From: Bdellovibrio sp. ArHS
Lineage (GTDB): Bacteria > Bdellovibrionota > Bdellovibrionia > Bdellovibrionales > Bdellovibrionaceae
Assembly: GCF_000786105.1 (NCBI RefSeq)
Contig: NZ_JTEV01000026.1
Coordinates: 1-61,984 of the forward strand
Reading direction: 5' to 3'
Length of the DNA: 61,984 nt
Position 1 is the stretch's first letter; every line of letters begins with the position of its first letter. The translations under genes were made by a program, and so were the position numbers. Below the pieces are notes generated by a model. The model was not told where the DNA came from. It searched no databases and worked only from the letters and a program-made list of their open reading frames with translations. Positions 53,489 through 61,984 of this stretch are shown here, one piece after another.

Positions 53489-56056
53489 ATGGAAAAGCAA
53501 AATTTGAAACGTCCCGAACTCCTGCTTCCGGTAGGTACAAAAGATATGGCCCTGGCGGCTATTCATAACGGAGCAGATGCCATCTTTATGGGAGTTCCCG
53601 GCTTCAACGCCCGTGGACGTTCCTATGACTTTCAAATCGAAGAAGTCAAAGAGATCATCGACACCTGTCACTTGCACGGCGTGAAGGTCAATCTTGCTTT
53701 CAATATTCTGATTTTTCAAAACGAACTTCAGGCTGCTGTCGAAGTTTTGGAAAAAATCCTTCCTCTCAAACCTGACGCCTTTATCGTTCAAGATCTGGGC
53801 TTGGTCCGTCTGATTCGTCAAATGGCTCCGAACCAACGCGTCCATGCCTCTACCCAGATGAGTGTTACCAATGCCGAAGCGATTCAGTGGCTAGACGATT
53901 TGGGCATTCAACGTTTCGTATTGGCCCGCGAAAACTCGCTCAGTGAAATCCAGGCGATCAAACAAAACACCAATAAAGAGATTGAGGTGTTCGTCCACGG
54001 CGCTCTTTGCGTCAGTTATTCAGGTCAATGTTTCACGTCAGAAGGCATCGGCGGCCGCTCGGCCAATCGCGGCCAGTGCGCACAAAGCTGTCGCTTTTCC
54101 TACGAAATGTATGTCGACGGTGAAAAACGCGATTTGCAAGGGCGCTCTTTTTTGGTTTCCCCTCAGGACCTCTGTGGCATCAATGAAGTGCCGCAGCTTT
54201 TAGCGGCCGGTGTGGATTGCTTCAAAGTGGAAGGCCGCCTTAAAACTCCGGAATATGTGGCAACAGCAGCTCGCAGCTTTGATGAGGCGATCTCGGCCGC
54301 ACAAGCTGGCGAGACGTTGGCTCAGCCGATTTTAAAAAAGAAGCAGATGGCCACCGCATTCTCTCGCGGTTTTTATAGCGGATGGTTCCATGGTGTGAAT
54401 CATCAGGAGCTTGTCGAAGGCACCTTCAGTGCCCATCGTGGCTTTGAGTTCGGCAAAATATCGCGCATCAATGCCCACTCTTTCGAAGTCGACCTGAACG
54501 ACGCCACAATTCTTCAAGGCTTAAAAGCCGACTTCATCAAGCCGGGCGACGGCATTCTTTGGGTGTATAAAGATCGCCAAGGTCAGAGTCAGGAAAAAGG
54601 CGGCTTTGTTTTTGCAGTGAAGACATTGTCACCGCGACGCTTCGAACTTGAGTTTTCTCGCGACATCGCGATGGATGGCTTATTCCAAGGCGCTCGCGTA
54701 TTCTACAACCACGACAAAGACCTAAAAAAAGATGTCGCCTTAAGCGTTGAAGATAAACAAAGAAAAAAACGTCTTCCTGTTGCGATCCAGGCGAAGGCTT
54801 TCTTGGGACAACCTTTGACGGTGACCTACACCGATGGCACTTACTCGGTCACCGCCTCTTCCGAGAGCGTTTGTGAAGCCGCTAAAACCAAGGGTCTTTC
54901 GGCTGAAAGTCTGCAAGAAGAACTTTTCGCATTAATGGGTAGCCCGTTCCGTGGCGAAAAGTTTGCCTGTGAAATCGATCCGACGACGCCATTATTTTTG
55001 CCGCATCGCCAGATCAAAGAATTGCGCCAACAGTTGATCAAAGAACTGACGGATCTGCGCATCCAAAATGGCGCGGCCCCGGCAATTCCCCCGAAAGATC
55101 TGGTGATGGATTGGGTGTCCCGCCAGAAGACTTCTCAAAATTCACCACAAAGCCTAAAACTGAATTTATTGTTGCGAGACAAGGGCCAGGTGGAGGATGT
55201 TGTCCAAGCGATCACGACGGGGGACATCCTTCCAGAGCGCATCAATCTATTTATTTTGGATTTTGAATTCGGGTTGGATTTTGAACCAAGTCTGAATTTA
55301 TTAAAAGCCCAGGGTCTTAAGGTCGGCATTGCCACCACACGTATTTTGAAACCCAATGAACACCGCAACGTAAAACACTTGTTGCGATTGAATCCCGATG
55401 CGATCCTGGCAAGAAATTTGGGAGCCGTTCAATACTTGCAAGCCAATCGCTATCAAGGACAGATTCTGGGCGACTTCAGCCTGAATGTGGCAAATCACTT
55501 AACCGCTCAGTACCTGTTGGATAAAGGCCTGACCAGCATTTGTTTGGGCTACGATCTGAACCATCTGCAAGTCAGTGATTTGCTACAAGCGGGACAAGCC
55601 GCGCGCTTTGAAGTCACCGCTTATCAGTACATGCCAAGCTTTCACATGGAACACTGTGTGTTCGCGGCTTTCCTAAGTAAAGGGTCCAGCTTTAAGGACT
55701 GCGGAAAACCCTGCGAAAGACACGAAGTTAAATTAAAAGACCAGTTCGGAAACTGGCACCAGATTAAACCCGATCAGGAATGTCGTAATACGATGTACAA
55801 TGGGACTTCCCAATCGGCAGCTCGTTACGTCAAGGACTGGGAGTCGTTAGGACTGGGCTTCATTCGTTACGAGGCACTGAAAGAACGAGGTGCCGAATTA
55901 ATCACGAAGATCCAGGCTCACCTTGAGTATATTAGCGGAACTCGCAATCTTGATTCTTTGATCAAAGAATTGGGGAACGTTGAAAGCTACGGCCTTTCCG
56001 AGAACCACTTCCAAAGAGAAAAAGAATATCAAAGCCGAAAAAAAGACTTAGTTTGA
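53489..56056 (+). CDS. U32-family protein, RlhA-like
   Basis: 855 residues, the long form of U32. Start RPELLLPVGTKDMALAAIHNG; the Fe-S cysteines are C174, C181, C197 and C201 within GALCVSYSGQC ... RGQCAQSC. The first part matches RlhA, which introduces 5-hydroxycytidine at C2501 of 23S rRNA with a prephenate-linked reaction; a C-terminal DUF3656-type region follows. The next gene, convergent and overlapping by nine bases, is a chorismate mutase, whose product prephenate is required for the RlhA-type hydroxylation. That link is striking. Confidence 0.88.
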   Translation: MEKQNLKRPELLLPVGTKDMALAAIHNGADAIFMGVPGFNARGRSYDFQIEEVKEIIDTCHLHGVKVNLAFNILIFQNELQAAVEVLEKILPLKPDAFIVQDLGLVRLIRQMAPNQRVHASTQMSVTNAEAIQWLDDLGIQRFVLARENSLSEIQAIKQNTNKEIEVFVHGALCVSYSGQCFTSEGIGGRSANRGQCAQSCRFSYEMYVDGEKRDLQGRSFLVSPQDLCGINEVPQLLAAGVDCFKVEGRLKTPEYVATAARSFDEAISAAQAGETLAQPILKKKQMATAFSRGFYSGWFHGVNHQELVEGTFSAHRGFEFGKISRINAHSFEVDLNDATILQGLKADFIKPGDGILWVYKDRQGQSQEKGGFVFAVKTLSPRRFELEFSRDIAMDGLFQGARVFYNHDKDLKKDVALSVEDKQRKKRLPVAIQAKAFLGQPLTVTYTDGTYSVTASSESVCEAAKTKGLSAESLQEELFALMGSPFRGEKFACEIDPTTPLFLPHRQIKELRQQLIKELTDLRIQNGAAPAIPPKDLVMDWVSRQKTSQNSPQSLKLNLLLRDKGQVEDVVQAITTGDILPERINLFILDFEFGLDFEPSLNLLKAQGLKVGIATTRILKPNEHRNVKHLLRLNPDAILARNLGAVQYLQANRYQGQILGDFSLNVANHLTAQYLLDKGLTSICLGYDLNHLQVSDLLQAGQAARFEVTAYQYMPSFHMEHCVFAAFLSKGSSFKDCGKPCERHEVKLKDQFGNWHQIKPDQECRNTMYNGTSQSAARYVKDWESLGLGFIRYEALKERGAELITKIQAHLEYISGTRNLDSLIKELGNVESYGLSENHFQREKEYQSRKKDLV

Positions 56057-56347
56057 GTCACTGGAAAACTTTGCTTTCAAATATGTCTCGTACTCACGAA
56101 GAATCGAGTTCATCACGGCCTTAAGAAGATGCTCAAACTGCGGGTCCTCTTTTTGATCCGCATTCAGGGCCACAAAATCCCTCAGGATTTGCTCTTCGCG
56201 TTCCGCATTGAAAAAAGGCAGACCTTGTTCTTGTTTGATCTTCCAAATTTCCATGGTCAAATCACGACGACGGGCTAAAAGGGAATATAGGTCCTGATGA
56301 ATTTGATCAATTTCTTGACGGAGGTTGGCGATAGTTTTCACAGTCAT
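56048..56347 (-). CDS. Chorismate mutase type II (AroQ)
   Basis: 99 residues, a helical AroQ domain alone. Key positions: R10, R27, K38, N47, R50-E51 match the E. coli pattern R11/R28/K39/D48/R51-E52. It converts chorismate to prephenate. Nine bases at its 3' end overlap the convergent U32 gene, and the RlmI-like gene lies 12 bases upstream on the same strand. Prephenate is a precursor for aromatic amino acids and, in RlhA-bearing species, a cofactor source for rRNA hydroxylation. Confidence 0.88.
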   Translation of the reverse strand: MTVKTIANLRQEIDQIHQDLYSLLARRRDLTMEIWKIKQEQGLPFFNAEREEQILRDFVALNADQKEDPQFEHLLKAVMNSILREYETYLKAKFSSDSN

Positions 56348-56359
56348 TTTTCCTTTGCA

Positions 56360-57577
56360 TCAATCTAAACGGAAAAGAGCAAATTTTAAGTAACGCAGTT
56401 CTTCCATCGCCAAAGGATACGGATGATCCACGGGCTGACCGCCCATATAAACCAACGTCGCCTTCTTACGCGCTCGGGAAAAGGACTCCTGACAGATCTC
56501 CATAAACTGTTGGGTAGAAATATGACTAGAGCAGGAGCTTGCCGCAAAAAGCCCCTCTGGATTGACAAGCTTTATCGAGTTAGAAAACACCTTCGCATAA
56601 GCCGCCTTGGCTTGTTCTACGGACTTTTCATTCGGTGCAAAGCTGGGCGGATCGGTGATGACTAAGTCATACTTCTTCTTTTCCGCATTCAGTTGTTCCA
56701 AGTAAGCAAAGGCGTCCGTCGCGATGTCGTGATGGGTTGTCTGAAGGTCATTGATTTCGAAGTTTCTTTGCACAGCCTGGATCGCCACCTTGGCAATGTC
56801 GACGCTGGTAACTTCTTTCGCGCCCCCTTTTGCTGCAAAAATCGAAAAACCACCCGTATAGCTAAAGAGATTTAGAACAGTTTTGCCTTTGGCAAAATGC
56901 TGAATCATTTTTCGATTGTCTCTTTGATCAAGAAAGAATCCTGTTTTCGCCGCATCCCGAATATTCGAGGCGAACAAAACTCCATTTTCAAGAAATTGCA
57001 CTTCCGGCGCCAAGGTGCCGATGATGTTGAGGCCTTTTTCATCGGCATCATTCCGGCGCTTCAGATACACGCATTTGATCTGCGGAAAAGAGTTCTGAAT
57101 TTTTTCGGCAATCACCGGGGCGTTCCAGGTCTTTTCCATAATCGCATGATCGTGCTTAATGACCGCGGTGTCGTTATAAATATCGACAATCAAGCCTGGA
57201 AAGCCATCACCCTCACCGTTGATCAGACGAAAAGAATTCGTCACCGCAAGATCAAAAGTGCGGCGAATTTCAATCGCCTTTCGCCATTGACTTTCAAAGT
57301 AAAGTTCAAGCGTGCGCTTCACATTGTTTTTTCTGAAGATGGGCTCGTCCGCAAGGACTAGAACACGAAAACGCAACTGCGTATCGTTCTGCCAAATCCC
57401 CAACGCCAAAGTTTCGCCTTTATAGTTCAGAAGATGAATGCCCGACTTCACGGAGCGACCCTCGTCAAAACAATTGGCAAAAATCCAGCGGTGTCCCTGC
57501 TTCAGGTGTTTGGTCACATCACGCTTAAGCTCAAGGGTTTGAATATTCTCATCAAATACAACGGCGGCTGAATTCAT
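56360..57577 (-). CDS. RlmI-like class I rRNA methyltransferase (PUA domain)
   Basis: 405 residues from ATG 57577, with GGAGA upstream; an earlier in-frame ATG at 57628 lacks a site. An N-terminal PUA-like domain (LKQGHRWIFANCFDEGRSVK) precedes a Rossmann domain with FFLDQRDNRKMI, VLNLFSYTGGFSIFAAKGGA and the catalytic-type motif DPPSFAPNEKS. This is the RlmI/YccW layout, which methylates cytosine 1962 of 23S rRNA at C5. Target base is inferred. It precedes the chorismate mutase gene by 12 bases. Confidence 0.88.
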   Translation of the reverse strand: MNSAAVVFDENIQTLELKRDVTKHLKQGHRWIFANCFDEGRSVKSGIHLLNYKGETLALGIWQNDTQLRFRVLVLADEPIFRKNNVKRTLELYFESQWRKAIEIRRTFDLAVTNSFRLINGEGDGFPGLIVDIYNDTAVIKHDHAIMEKTWNAPVIAEKIQNSFPQIKCVYLKRRNDADEKGLNIIGTLAPEVQFLENGVLFASNIRDAAKTGFFLDQRDNRKMIQHFAKGKTVLNLFSYTGGFSIFAAKGGAKEVTSVDIAKVAIQAVQRNFEINDLQTTHHDIATDAFAYLEQLNAEKKKYDLVITDPPSFAPNEKSVEQAKAAYAKVFSNSIKLVNPEGLFAASSCSSHISTQQFMEICQESFSRARKKATLVYMGGQPVDHPYPLAMEELRYLKFALFRLD

Positions 57578-57711
57578 CGGGGGTCTCCAAGAACCACAAT
57601 ATTTAAGCCAAATCCCCCACTGGCTCAAGACTTAAACCGCCCCCGAAAGAGCGTTGGCGATTTTACAGGCCTCCCTTGACTGAGTCGCGATTCTAAACGA
57701 CTCTCGCAGCC

Positions 57712-58977
57712 ATGAAAGCTCCTAAATCGCCTGCCCCCGTATTAAAGCCGACCCTTCTCGACACCCCGTTTTGGCGCAACTTCGCTAAAAAGCACTGGGA
57801 AAAGGCGCCTTTGACCCTACGGAATGTGAAAACGGGTCTATCAGAAATGAGTGCGGAGGAGATTTTCAATCTTCTAGTGCTGTATAGTGACCGCTGCCGT
57901 AAGCTTCAAGACCCCGAGGGTTTTAAATTCTATATCGACGGTTTTAAAGTGGACGCCAGCGATGTTCTGCAAGTTCTTCCCGTTAAAAAAGACCAATCCC
58001 TGCAAGGCTATCATAAACGCATGCAGGCCGAGTTTTCGGACTACTGCCTTGTATGCGATGAACTTCTAAAGGTGAATCTAAAAAAACAGCATCTTCTGAC
58101 CGACTTCACCGACGAACTTTATCGCCATGTCGGCCTTCCCAATCGATTTTCTGAAATGGGTCTGTATCTTGGAAACTACCGAAAGACCCCGTTTGGAGTG
58201 CATGTCGACGCGTGCGGGGTTTTCAGCTTCCCCGTTGCGGGCACAAAGAAGTTCCGTCTTTGGACGGCCGAGTTCGGCAAAAAGAATCCGGGCTTGGACC
58301 GCTCTTTCAAATACGACAAATATAAAAAAAATTCTCTGCTTATCGAAGCGCGCCCCGGTGATATGGTTTATTGGCCTTCATCCGCGTGGCATATTGCTGA
58401 ATCCGACGGCTCTTTCAGTGCGACGTGGAGCCTCGGTGTGTGGGTGGATCAGCCGCTGAAAAATGATATCGCCGCCTCGTTAAAAGAACTCATCGACACT
58501 CAGCTCGGCACCACGGGTGAAGCCCCCACGACGGCCTTCACCTCTTTACACAGCTCTTCGGGCGAGGTGACGGAACTACCCCTAGCTTATCAAAACTCGA
58601 TCGAGATGATCAGACATTGGACGGCGGGGGAACTGCAAGAGACTTTTTTGAAGTCCTGGATGAAGCATATTTCCCTTCAAGGTTTTAAAAACCTACCGAA
58701 GATGAACTTGCCATTGTCGGAAAATTCAGAAATCAAATTGCGCAGCGATCGTTCGTTGATCCTGTGGAACCAGAGTCAGACGAACAAAAATATTTTCTAT
58801 TTTTGTTTTGGCGGTGTTCTCATCGAATCTTCCAAAGGAAGTGGACTTCTGCCTTTGGTAAAGAAACTTAATGCGGGCCACACCTGTGCGGTAAAGACTC
58901 TCCTAAAGGGGCGTTCTGGCAAAAAGAATCTAGATGCCCTCCACTTGCTGGCAGAGGCCGGGGCTTTTTCGTTCTAA
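57712..58977 (+). CDS. JmjC/cupin oxygenase, RoxA/YcfD-like
   Basis: 421 residues with a JmjC/cupin-4 core: H-x-D iron ligands in FGVHVDACGVFSFPV and the distal His in SSAWHIAES; GTKKFRLW and RPGDMVYWPS complete the fold. RoxA (YcfD) hydroxylates an arginine of ribosomal protein L16 using 2-oxoglutarate and iron. The match to RoxA is by fold and not decisive; another protein hydroxylase is possible. No ribosome site is evident. Confidence 0.75.
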   Translation: MKAPKSPAPVLKPTLLDTPFWRNFAKKHWEKAPLTLRNVKTGLSEMSAEEIFNLLVLYSDRCRKLQDPEGFKFYIDGFKVDASDVLQVLPVKKDQSLQGYHKRMQAEFSDYCLVCDELLKVNLKKQHLLTDFTDELYRHVGLPNRFSEMGLYLGNYRKTPFGVHVDACGVFSFPVAGTKKFRLWTAEFGKKNPGLDRSFKYDKYKKNSLLIEARPGDMVYWPSSAWHIAESDGSFSATWSLGVWVDQPLKNDIAASLKELIDTQLGTTGEAPTTAFTSLHSSSGEVTELPLAYQNSIEMIRHWTAGELQETFLKSWMKHISLQGFKNLPKMNLPLSENSEIKLRSDRSLILWNQSQTNKNIFYFCFGGVLIESSKGSGLLPLVKKLNAGHTCAVKTLLKGRSGKKNLDALHLLAEAGAFSF

Positions 58978-59004
58978 GGTAAGATTCTTCTAAGAAAAGA
59001 CTTC

Positions 59005-60372
59005 CTAAGAGGCATTACTATTTTCATCTTCAGAAAAGCTGGCGGCAACGTCAAAGACGGAATCCACCGTGCCTTCCAACGACAAGGCAACCAGATTAAT
59101 GTATTCGCTGCCGACTTGAAGATCCCGCAACTCTTTTTCGATGCCGGTGCCGGAGCTCTGCAAAAGGGACACGAAATTTCCCAAAGCTTGCAGATAGTGC
59201 AAAAACATCTGCTTAGTTTCGACATCCCGCGACGACTCAATCGAGCCCATTTGCCGAATCACCTCAAGCCCTGTTGTGAATTTGCGGACATCACCCATTT
59301 TTTCAGACATCTCATTAAGATTTTTTCTTAAAGAGCCAATTTCAATCGTGAGATTTTGACTGTGTTTTTTAAACAGATACGAAAAATGTTTTCTATTTTC
59401 AATCATCGTCGAGAACACATTTTTCGACGTGGAAATTTTTTTCAATGATTCTTTGACAAAAAAATCAACCATCATCATTTGCGCTTCCAGGGCAACGATT
59501 TCCAGGGCGCATTTTTGGATGACGGACGAAAGCACTTGGGTCAACTCGAACAGTCCAGTTAAATGCGCTTTGATCTGTTCAGAAAGATCCGAAAATTCTT
59601 TGGCCACGACGCCAAGACTTGCGGCCTCTTCCCCCAGCTTCGCTGCCGAAATCGTCATATTCAGGACGATGAATTTCAGATTCTGAAAGTTCTCCATCAA
59701 TACATTCATTTTTCCAGAAAAAGACTGATTGATGTTCTGGAACTCCTGAACACGGGTGAAGCACCCCTTCAAGTCCGCAGATGCCCGGCGACTGATGTGC
59801 GAGATCTTTTCCGCCAAGTCGCCCTCTTCCTGACGACCCGACTCTTTATTTTTTTCCTGCAGAATATTGATTTCCGCAAACGCGGCCTGGATCATAAAGT
59901 CCGTATAGTCCTTAAATCCAGCTTTGCCGACATTATCTAGAAGAAACGGAATAGAGCCGTCCATCCCTTCCTTGTCCTCGACCTCTAAAGTCAAAGGATA
60001 CAAGGCCTGAGCCGCTTTAAACAGAGCTGAAGAAGGCTTGAAACGAATCGACAAATACTCGCCGTTCTCGATCGGAAAGACAAAAGCGAAGACCCAATAG
60101 AAGTTGCCATTGGCCGACATGTTTTTCACGTAGGCTGCAATCGGAGAACCTGCCTTTATGGTGTCCCATAGAAGTTTAAATACGGCGCGAGGCATATCAG
60201 GATGACGAATGATACTGTGGGGGGCCCCAATCATTGTCTCTTGGGAATAACCACTGATACGCATAAAAACGTCATTACCGAAAAGAATGACTCCCCGGGA
60301 ATCCGTCGTACTAAAAAAGAACTCATCAAACCCAAAAGGGCTTTCAGACTGCGTCGGTGTTGGTTTCTTCAT
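59005..60372 (-). CDS. Soluble Aer-type PAS protein with degenerate chemoreceptor-like tip
   Basis: 455 residues, no membrane helix. Residues 15-110 are an Aer/AirR-like PAS domain (FFSTTDSRGVILFGNDVFMRI, NFYWVFAFVFPI), which in Aer binds FAD and senses redox. The rest is coiled-coil, and residues 232-265 read LKFIVLNMTISAAKLGEEAAS, a corrupted form of the chemoreceptor hairpin tip (LALNAAIEAARAGE). The Asn/Glu residues that contact CheA and CheW are altered, so it may not signal to CheA directly. No methylation helices of usual length are seen. Confidence 0.8.
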   Translation of the reverse strand: MKKPTPTQSESPFGFDEFFFSTTDSRGVILFGNDVFMRISGYSQETMIGAPHSIIRHPDMPRAVFKLLWDTIKAGSPIAAYVKNMSANGNFYWVFAFVFPIENGEYLSIRFKPSSALFKAAQALYPLTLEVEDKEGMDGSIPFLLDNVGKAGFKDYTDFMIQAAFAEINILQEKNKESGRQEEGDLAEKISHISRRASADLKGCFTRVQEFQNINQSFSGKMNVLMENFQNLKFIVLNMTISAAKLGEEAASLGVVAKEFSDLSEQIKAHLTGLFELTQVLSSVIQKCALEIVALEAQMMMVDFFVKESLKKISTSKNVFSTMIENRKHFSYLFKKHSQNLTIEIGSLRKNLNEMSEKMGDVRKFTTGLEVIRQMGSIESSRDVETKQMFLHYLQALGNFVSLLQSSGTGIEKELRDLQVGSEYINLVALSLEGTVDSVFDVAASFSEDENSNAS

Positions 60373-60787
60373 CTCTGGAACCTTGTCATGTGTCTAAATG
60401 AAAAATCCTACATGTGTAAGTAACCAGTGCCTAGTGTTTTCTCTGAATCAAGGCGTGGTTCAGGTGGAACATCTAGTCTTAATATTGTAAGAGAAATATC
60501 AGACTGTCACTGAGGATTGTTTGCCTCCCTGGAAGTCTAGCACGTTCTGCACTCGGTCTTGGTAAAAAACACGGACAGTCCTTTTCTGATCCATAAATCC
60601 TTTAAAGACTTTCATTGGAAGTGTTGAAGTGTTTCAAAGATGAGTTCAATCGCGGCTCTGTGGTCCTAGTGTCTCATATTAAACAAAACTGTTTTATTTT
60701 TAAAAACAAACAGAAATATGATTAAGTTCTTAAAGGCATTCTCCGAAACATCTGTCTGTGTTTACGAACACTCCAAAGGAGAACCCC
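60373..60787. other. Long intergenic region, 415 bases, without gene
   Basis: No supported gene is seen. The part nearest the downstream gene is A/T-rich and contains the inverted repeat CTGTTT-N13-AAACAG (60689-60694 and 60708-60713), a possible operator or promoter element for the exported hydrolase gene. The rest contains only scattered short repeats. Confidence 0.45.
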
Positions 60788-61939
60788 ATGACACGTTCGA
60801 TTGTTTGTACGATTTTTACCTTGTTCATTGTCGGCTTTGCGGTCACCGCCGAAGCAAAAAAAACCACCGCCAATTTTGATTTAGTGCCTTTTAAAACCCT
60901 CACCCTAGCCAGTGATCCGAATATCACAGTTCCCGTCTATAAAAGTCCTGGAAAACATGGACCCGCTATCTTATTGGTGCACGGAAATTCATCGTCCAGT
61001 CGCTCTTATGTAAAACAAATCTTGGGATCGGTCGGACTTCATCGAAAGATTTTCGCTTTGGATTTGCCGGGCTACGGTCAATCGGGAAAGGTCGACGCGT
61101 CGTTGCCCCTGCCTGTCAATGCACAAGGAGCACCAATAGGATTTGCCCAGTATCAAAGTGGGCTCGTTGAGGCCATCGGTTTAGTCGCAAATGACAGCGA
61201 GGTGAACGCGAAGGTGGTTGTTGGTTGGAGTCTTGGCGGGGATCTCACGTTATTAACTCAAGGGCTCGGTCTTTTGCCCAATATAAAAGGAATCATGATG
61301 TTCGGCACCGCCCCCGCAGGAGCACAATCTCCCGCCGGAGTTCATCCATTTAAGGAGCCTAATATTCCAGGTGTGCCCTTTACTCTGGGAATCTTGCCTT
61401 CTTTCGGGTTCGCATTTCAGCTCAACCCAGCCTCTCCTTATGGATTCGATTTGAACGCCAGCTTTACAGATCCAGTGCCGGCATATGCCCCTGCCCCTAT
61501 CAATCAGGCTCCCAATATCGGGGTCGCCTACATTCGTGCCTTCTTCAATGAAGGAACTCGTCTTAGCGGACAGATTCCAGGGATTTTTTATGAAGATGGT
61601 ATGATCCGCACTGATCAAAGAGCCCGTGCGTCCCTGGGCGCGAGTGTTTTAGGTTTCACCCCGCCAGGCCCCGTGCCGTTCCCGGATGAACTTCAAGTTC
61701 TGCAAAATTTAGCGGGTTCGCCAACAACAAATGCCGATGATATAAAAATCGCGGTGCTGCATGGTGAAGAGGACGCCTTTGTTAATCTGAATTATCTTGA
61801 AGCTTTAAAAACGAATGGACTTTTACCCACACTCTGGAAAAACAAAATTCATGTGATTAAAGATGCCGGCCACGCCGCGCACTATGAAAAGGCCCCGAAG
61901 TTTAATAAAATGCTCGAAAAATTTGTCCAGGATTTGTAA
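60788..61939 (+). CDS. Exported alpha/beta hydrolase
   Basis: 383 residues from ATG 60788, with AAAGGAG well placed; an in-frame ATG at 60758 would lack it. Signal peptide ends at VTAEA. Catalytic elements: oxyanion region LLVHGNSSSSRSY, nucleophile GWSLGGD, acid in EEDAFVN and final His in DAGHAAHY. The region between the nucleophile and the acid is long, with a Pro-rich cap (residues 220-250). It would hydrolyse esters or lipids in the periplasm or outside the cell. The unusually long upstream region suggests dedicated control. Confidence 0.83.
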   Translation: MTRSIVCTIFTLFIVGFAVTAEAKKTTANFDLVPFKTLTLASDPNITVPVYKSPGKHGPAILLVHGNSSSSRSYVKQILGSVGLHRKIFALDLPGYGQSGKVDASLPLPVNAQGAPIGFAQYQSGLVEAIGLVANDSEVNAKVVVGWSLGGDLTLLTQGLGLLPNIKGIMMFGTAPAGAQSPAGVHPFKEPNIPGVPFTLGILPSFGFAFQLNPASPYGFDLNASFTDPVPAYAPAPINQAPNIGVAYIRAFFNEGTRLSGQIPGIFYEDGMIRTDQRARASLGASVLGFTPPGPVPFPDELQVLQNLAGSPTTNADDIKIAVLHGEEDAFVNLNYLEALKTNGLLPTLWKNKIHVIKDAGHAAHYEKAPKFNKMLEKFVQDL

Positions 61940-61944
61940 TTAAA

Positions 61945-61973
61945 AAAAGAGGGTTCCCAAGGAACCCTCTTTT
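61945..61973 (+). terminator. Rho-independent terminator after exported hydrolase
   Basis: A 9-bp core stem GAGGGTTCC / GGAACCCTC with loop CAA, extended by AAAA/TTTT to 13 bp, follows the stop codon after five bases and ends in a T-run. Confidence 0.9.
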
Positions 61974-61984
61974 CAAACGTATAT

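Noticed and set aside
60689-60713. CTGTTT-N13-AAACAG as a defined regulator site
   Set aside because: Only six-base arms in a very A/T-rich region; noted under the intergenic entry but not called as an operator.

Overview
The window is about 62 kb of gene-dense bacterial chromosome with roughly balanced base composition. No rRNA or tRNA gene, integrase, transposase or CRISPR array was seen. The gene style points to a Bdellovibrio-like predatory bacterium (Bdellovibrionota): many small exported or lipid-anchored proteins, a subtilase, lysozyme-like and LytM-type wall enzymes, a thiamine-riboswitch TonB receptor, and many genes found as isolated singletons or 2-4 gene operons. This assignment is inferred from gene content only; there is no phylogenetic marker RNA here.

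Layout. 0-4.5 kb: a truncated Rieske/FAD reductase, a diguanylate cyclase, two exported enzymes (subtilase, thermonuclease), a broken VOC gene and an HD hydrolase. 4.5-11.5 kb, mostly minus strand: MarR regulator, RluA-type pseudouridine synthase, RlmE rRNA methyltransferase, then a potABC-type polyamine ABC operon ending in a UMF1-type MFS gene, with the binding lipoprotein potD divergent across only 29 bp. 11.7-24.3 kb: hydrolase plus ABC-F ATPase, two paralogous lysozyme-like exported proteins on either side of a DEAD-box helicase, a STAS protein, a TolC-like protein, small exported proteins, a second Rieske/FAD oxidoreductase and a CvfB-like S1 protein.

24.4-33.1 kb: HflX with an acidic insertion, an AHSA1-like protein, a DUF488 protein, a TonB-dependent receptor under a TPP riboswitch whose aptamer contains the ribosome binding site, and a 1331-residue SNF2 helicase. 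33.2-36 kb: a run of small membrane or hydrophilic proteins and a PEBP protein, followed by a decayed deiminase-like gene and a TruC-like synthase. 36-44.4 kb: Tat-exported PhoD phosphatase, an MFS transporter that looks leaderless, a HEAT-repeat membrane protein, an M23 peptidase with tandem C-terminal repeats, and a TfoX-like protein.

44.5-49.4 kb: an operon of P1-family (DmpA) peptidase, PrpF-like isomerase and carboxyl-methyltransferase-type protein, a decayed PhnB-like gene, and an NmrA reductase/cytochrome c pair. 49.5-51.3 kb: two overlapping split-barrel genes, the second a fusion of split barrel, GAF and winged helix that looks like a one-component regulator. 51.4-53.3 kb: a solitary SF1 helicase that may be acquired. 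53.5-62 kb: RlhA-like U32 protein, chorismate mutase, RlmI-like methyltransferase, JmjC/RoxA-like oxygenase, a soluble Aer-PAS protein with a degenerate chemoreceptor tip, and an exported alpha/beta hydrolase closed by a strong terminator.

Themes: RNA modification and ribosome care (RlmE, two RluA-type enzymes, RlmI-like, RlhA-like, HflX, ABC-F, JmjC/RoxA-like, DEAD helicase); wall and protein hydrolysis at the cell surface; and small-molecule uptake (polyamine, thiamine). Three separate decayed genes show recent gene loss.
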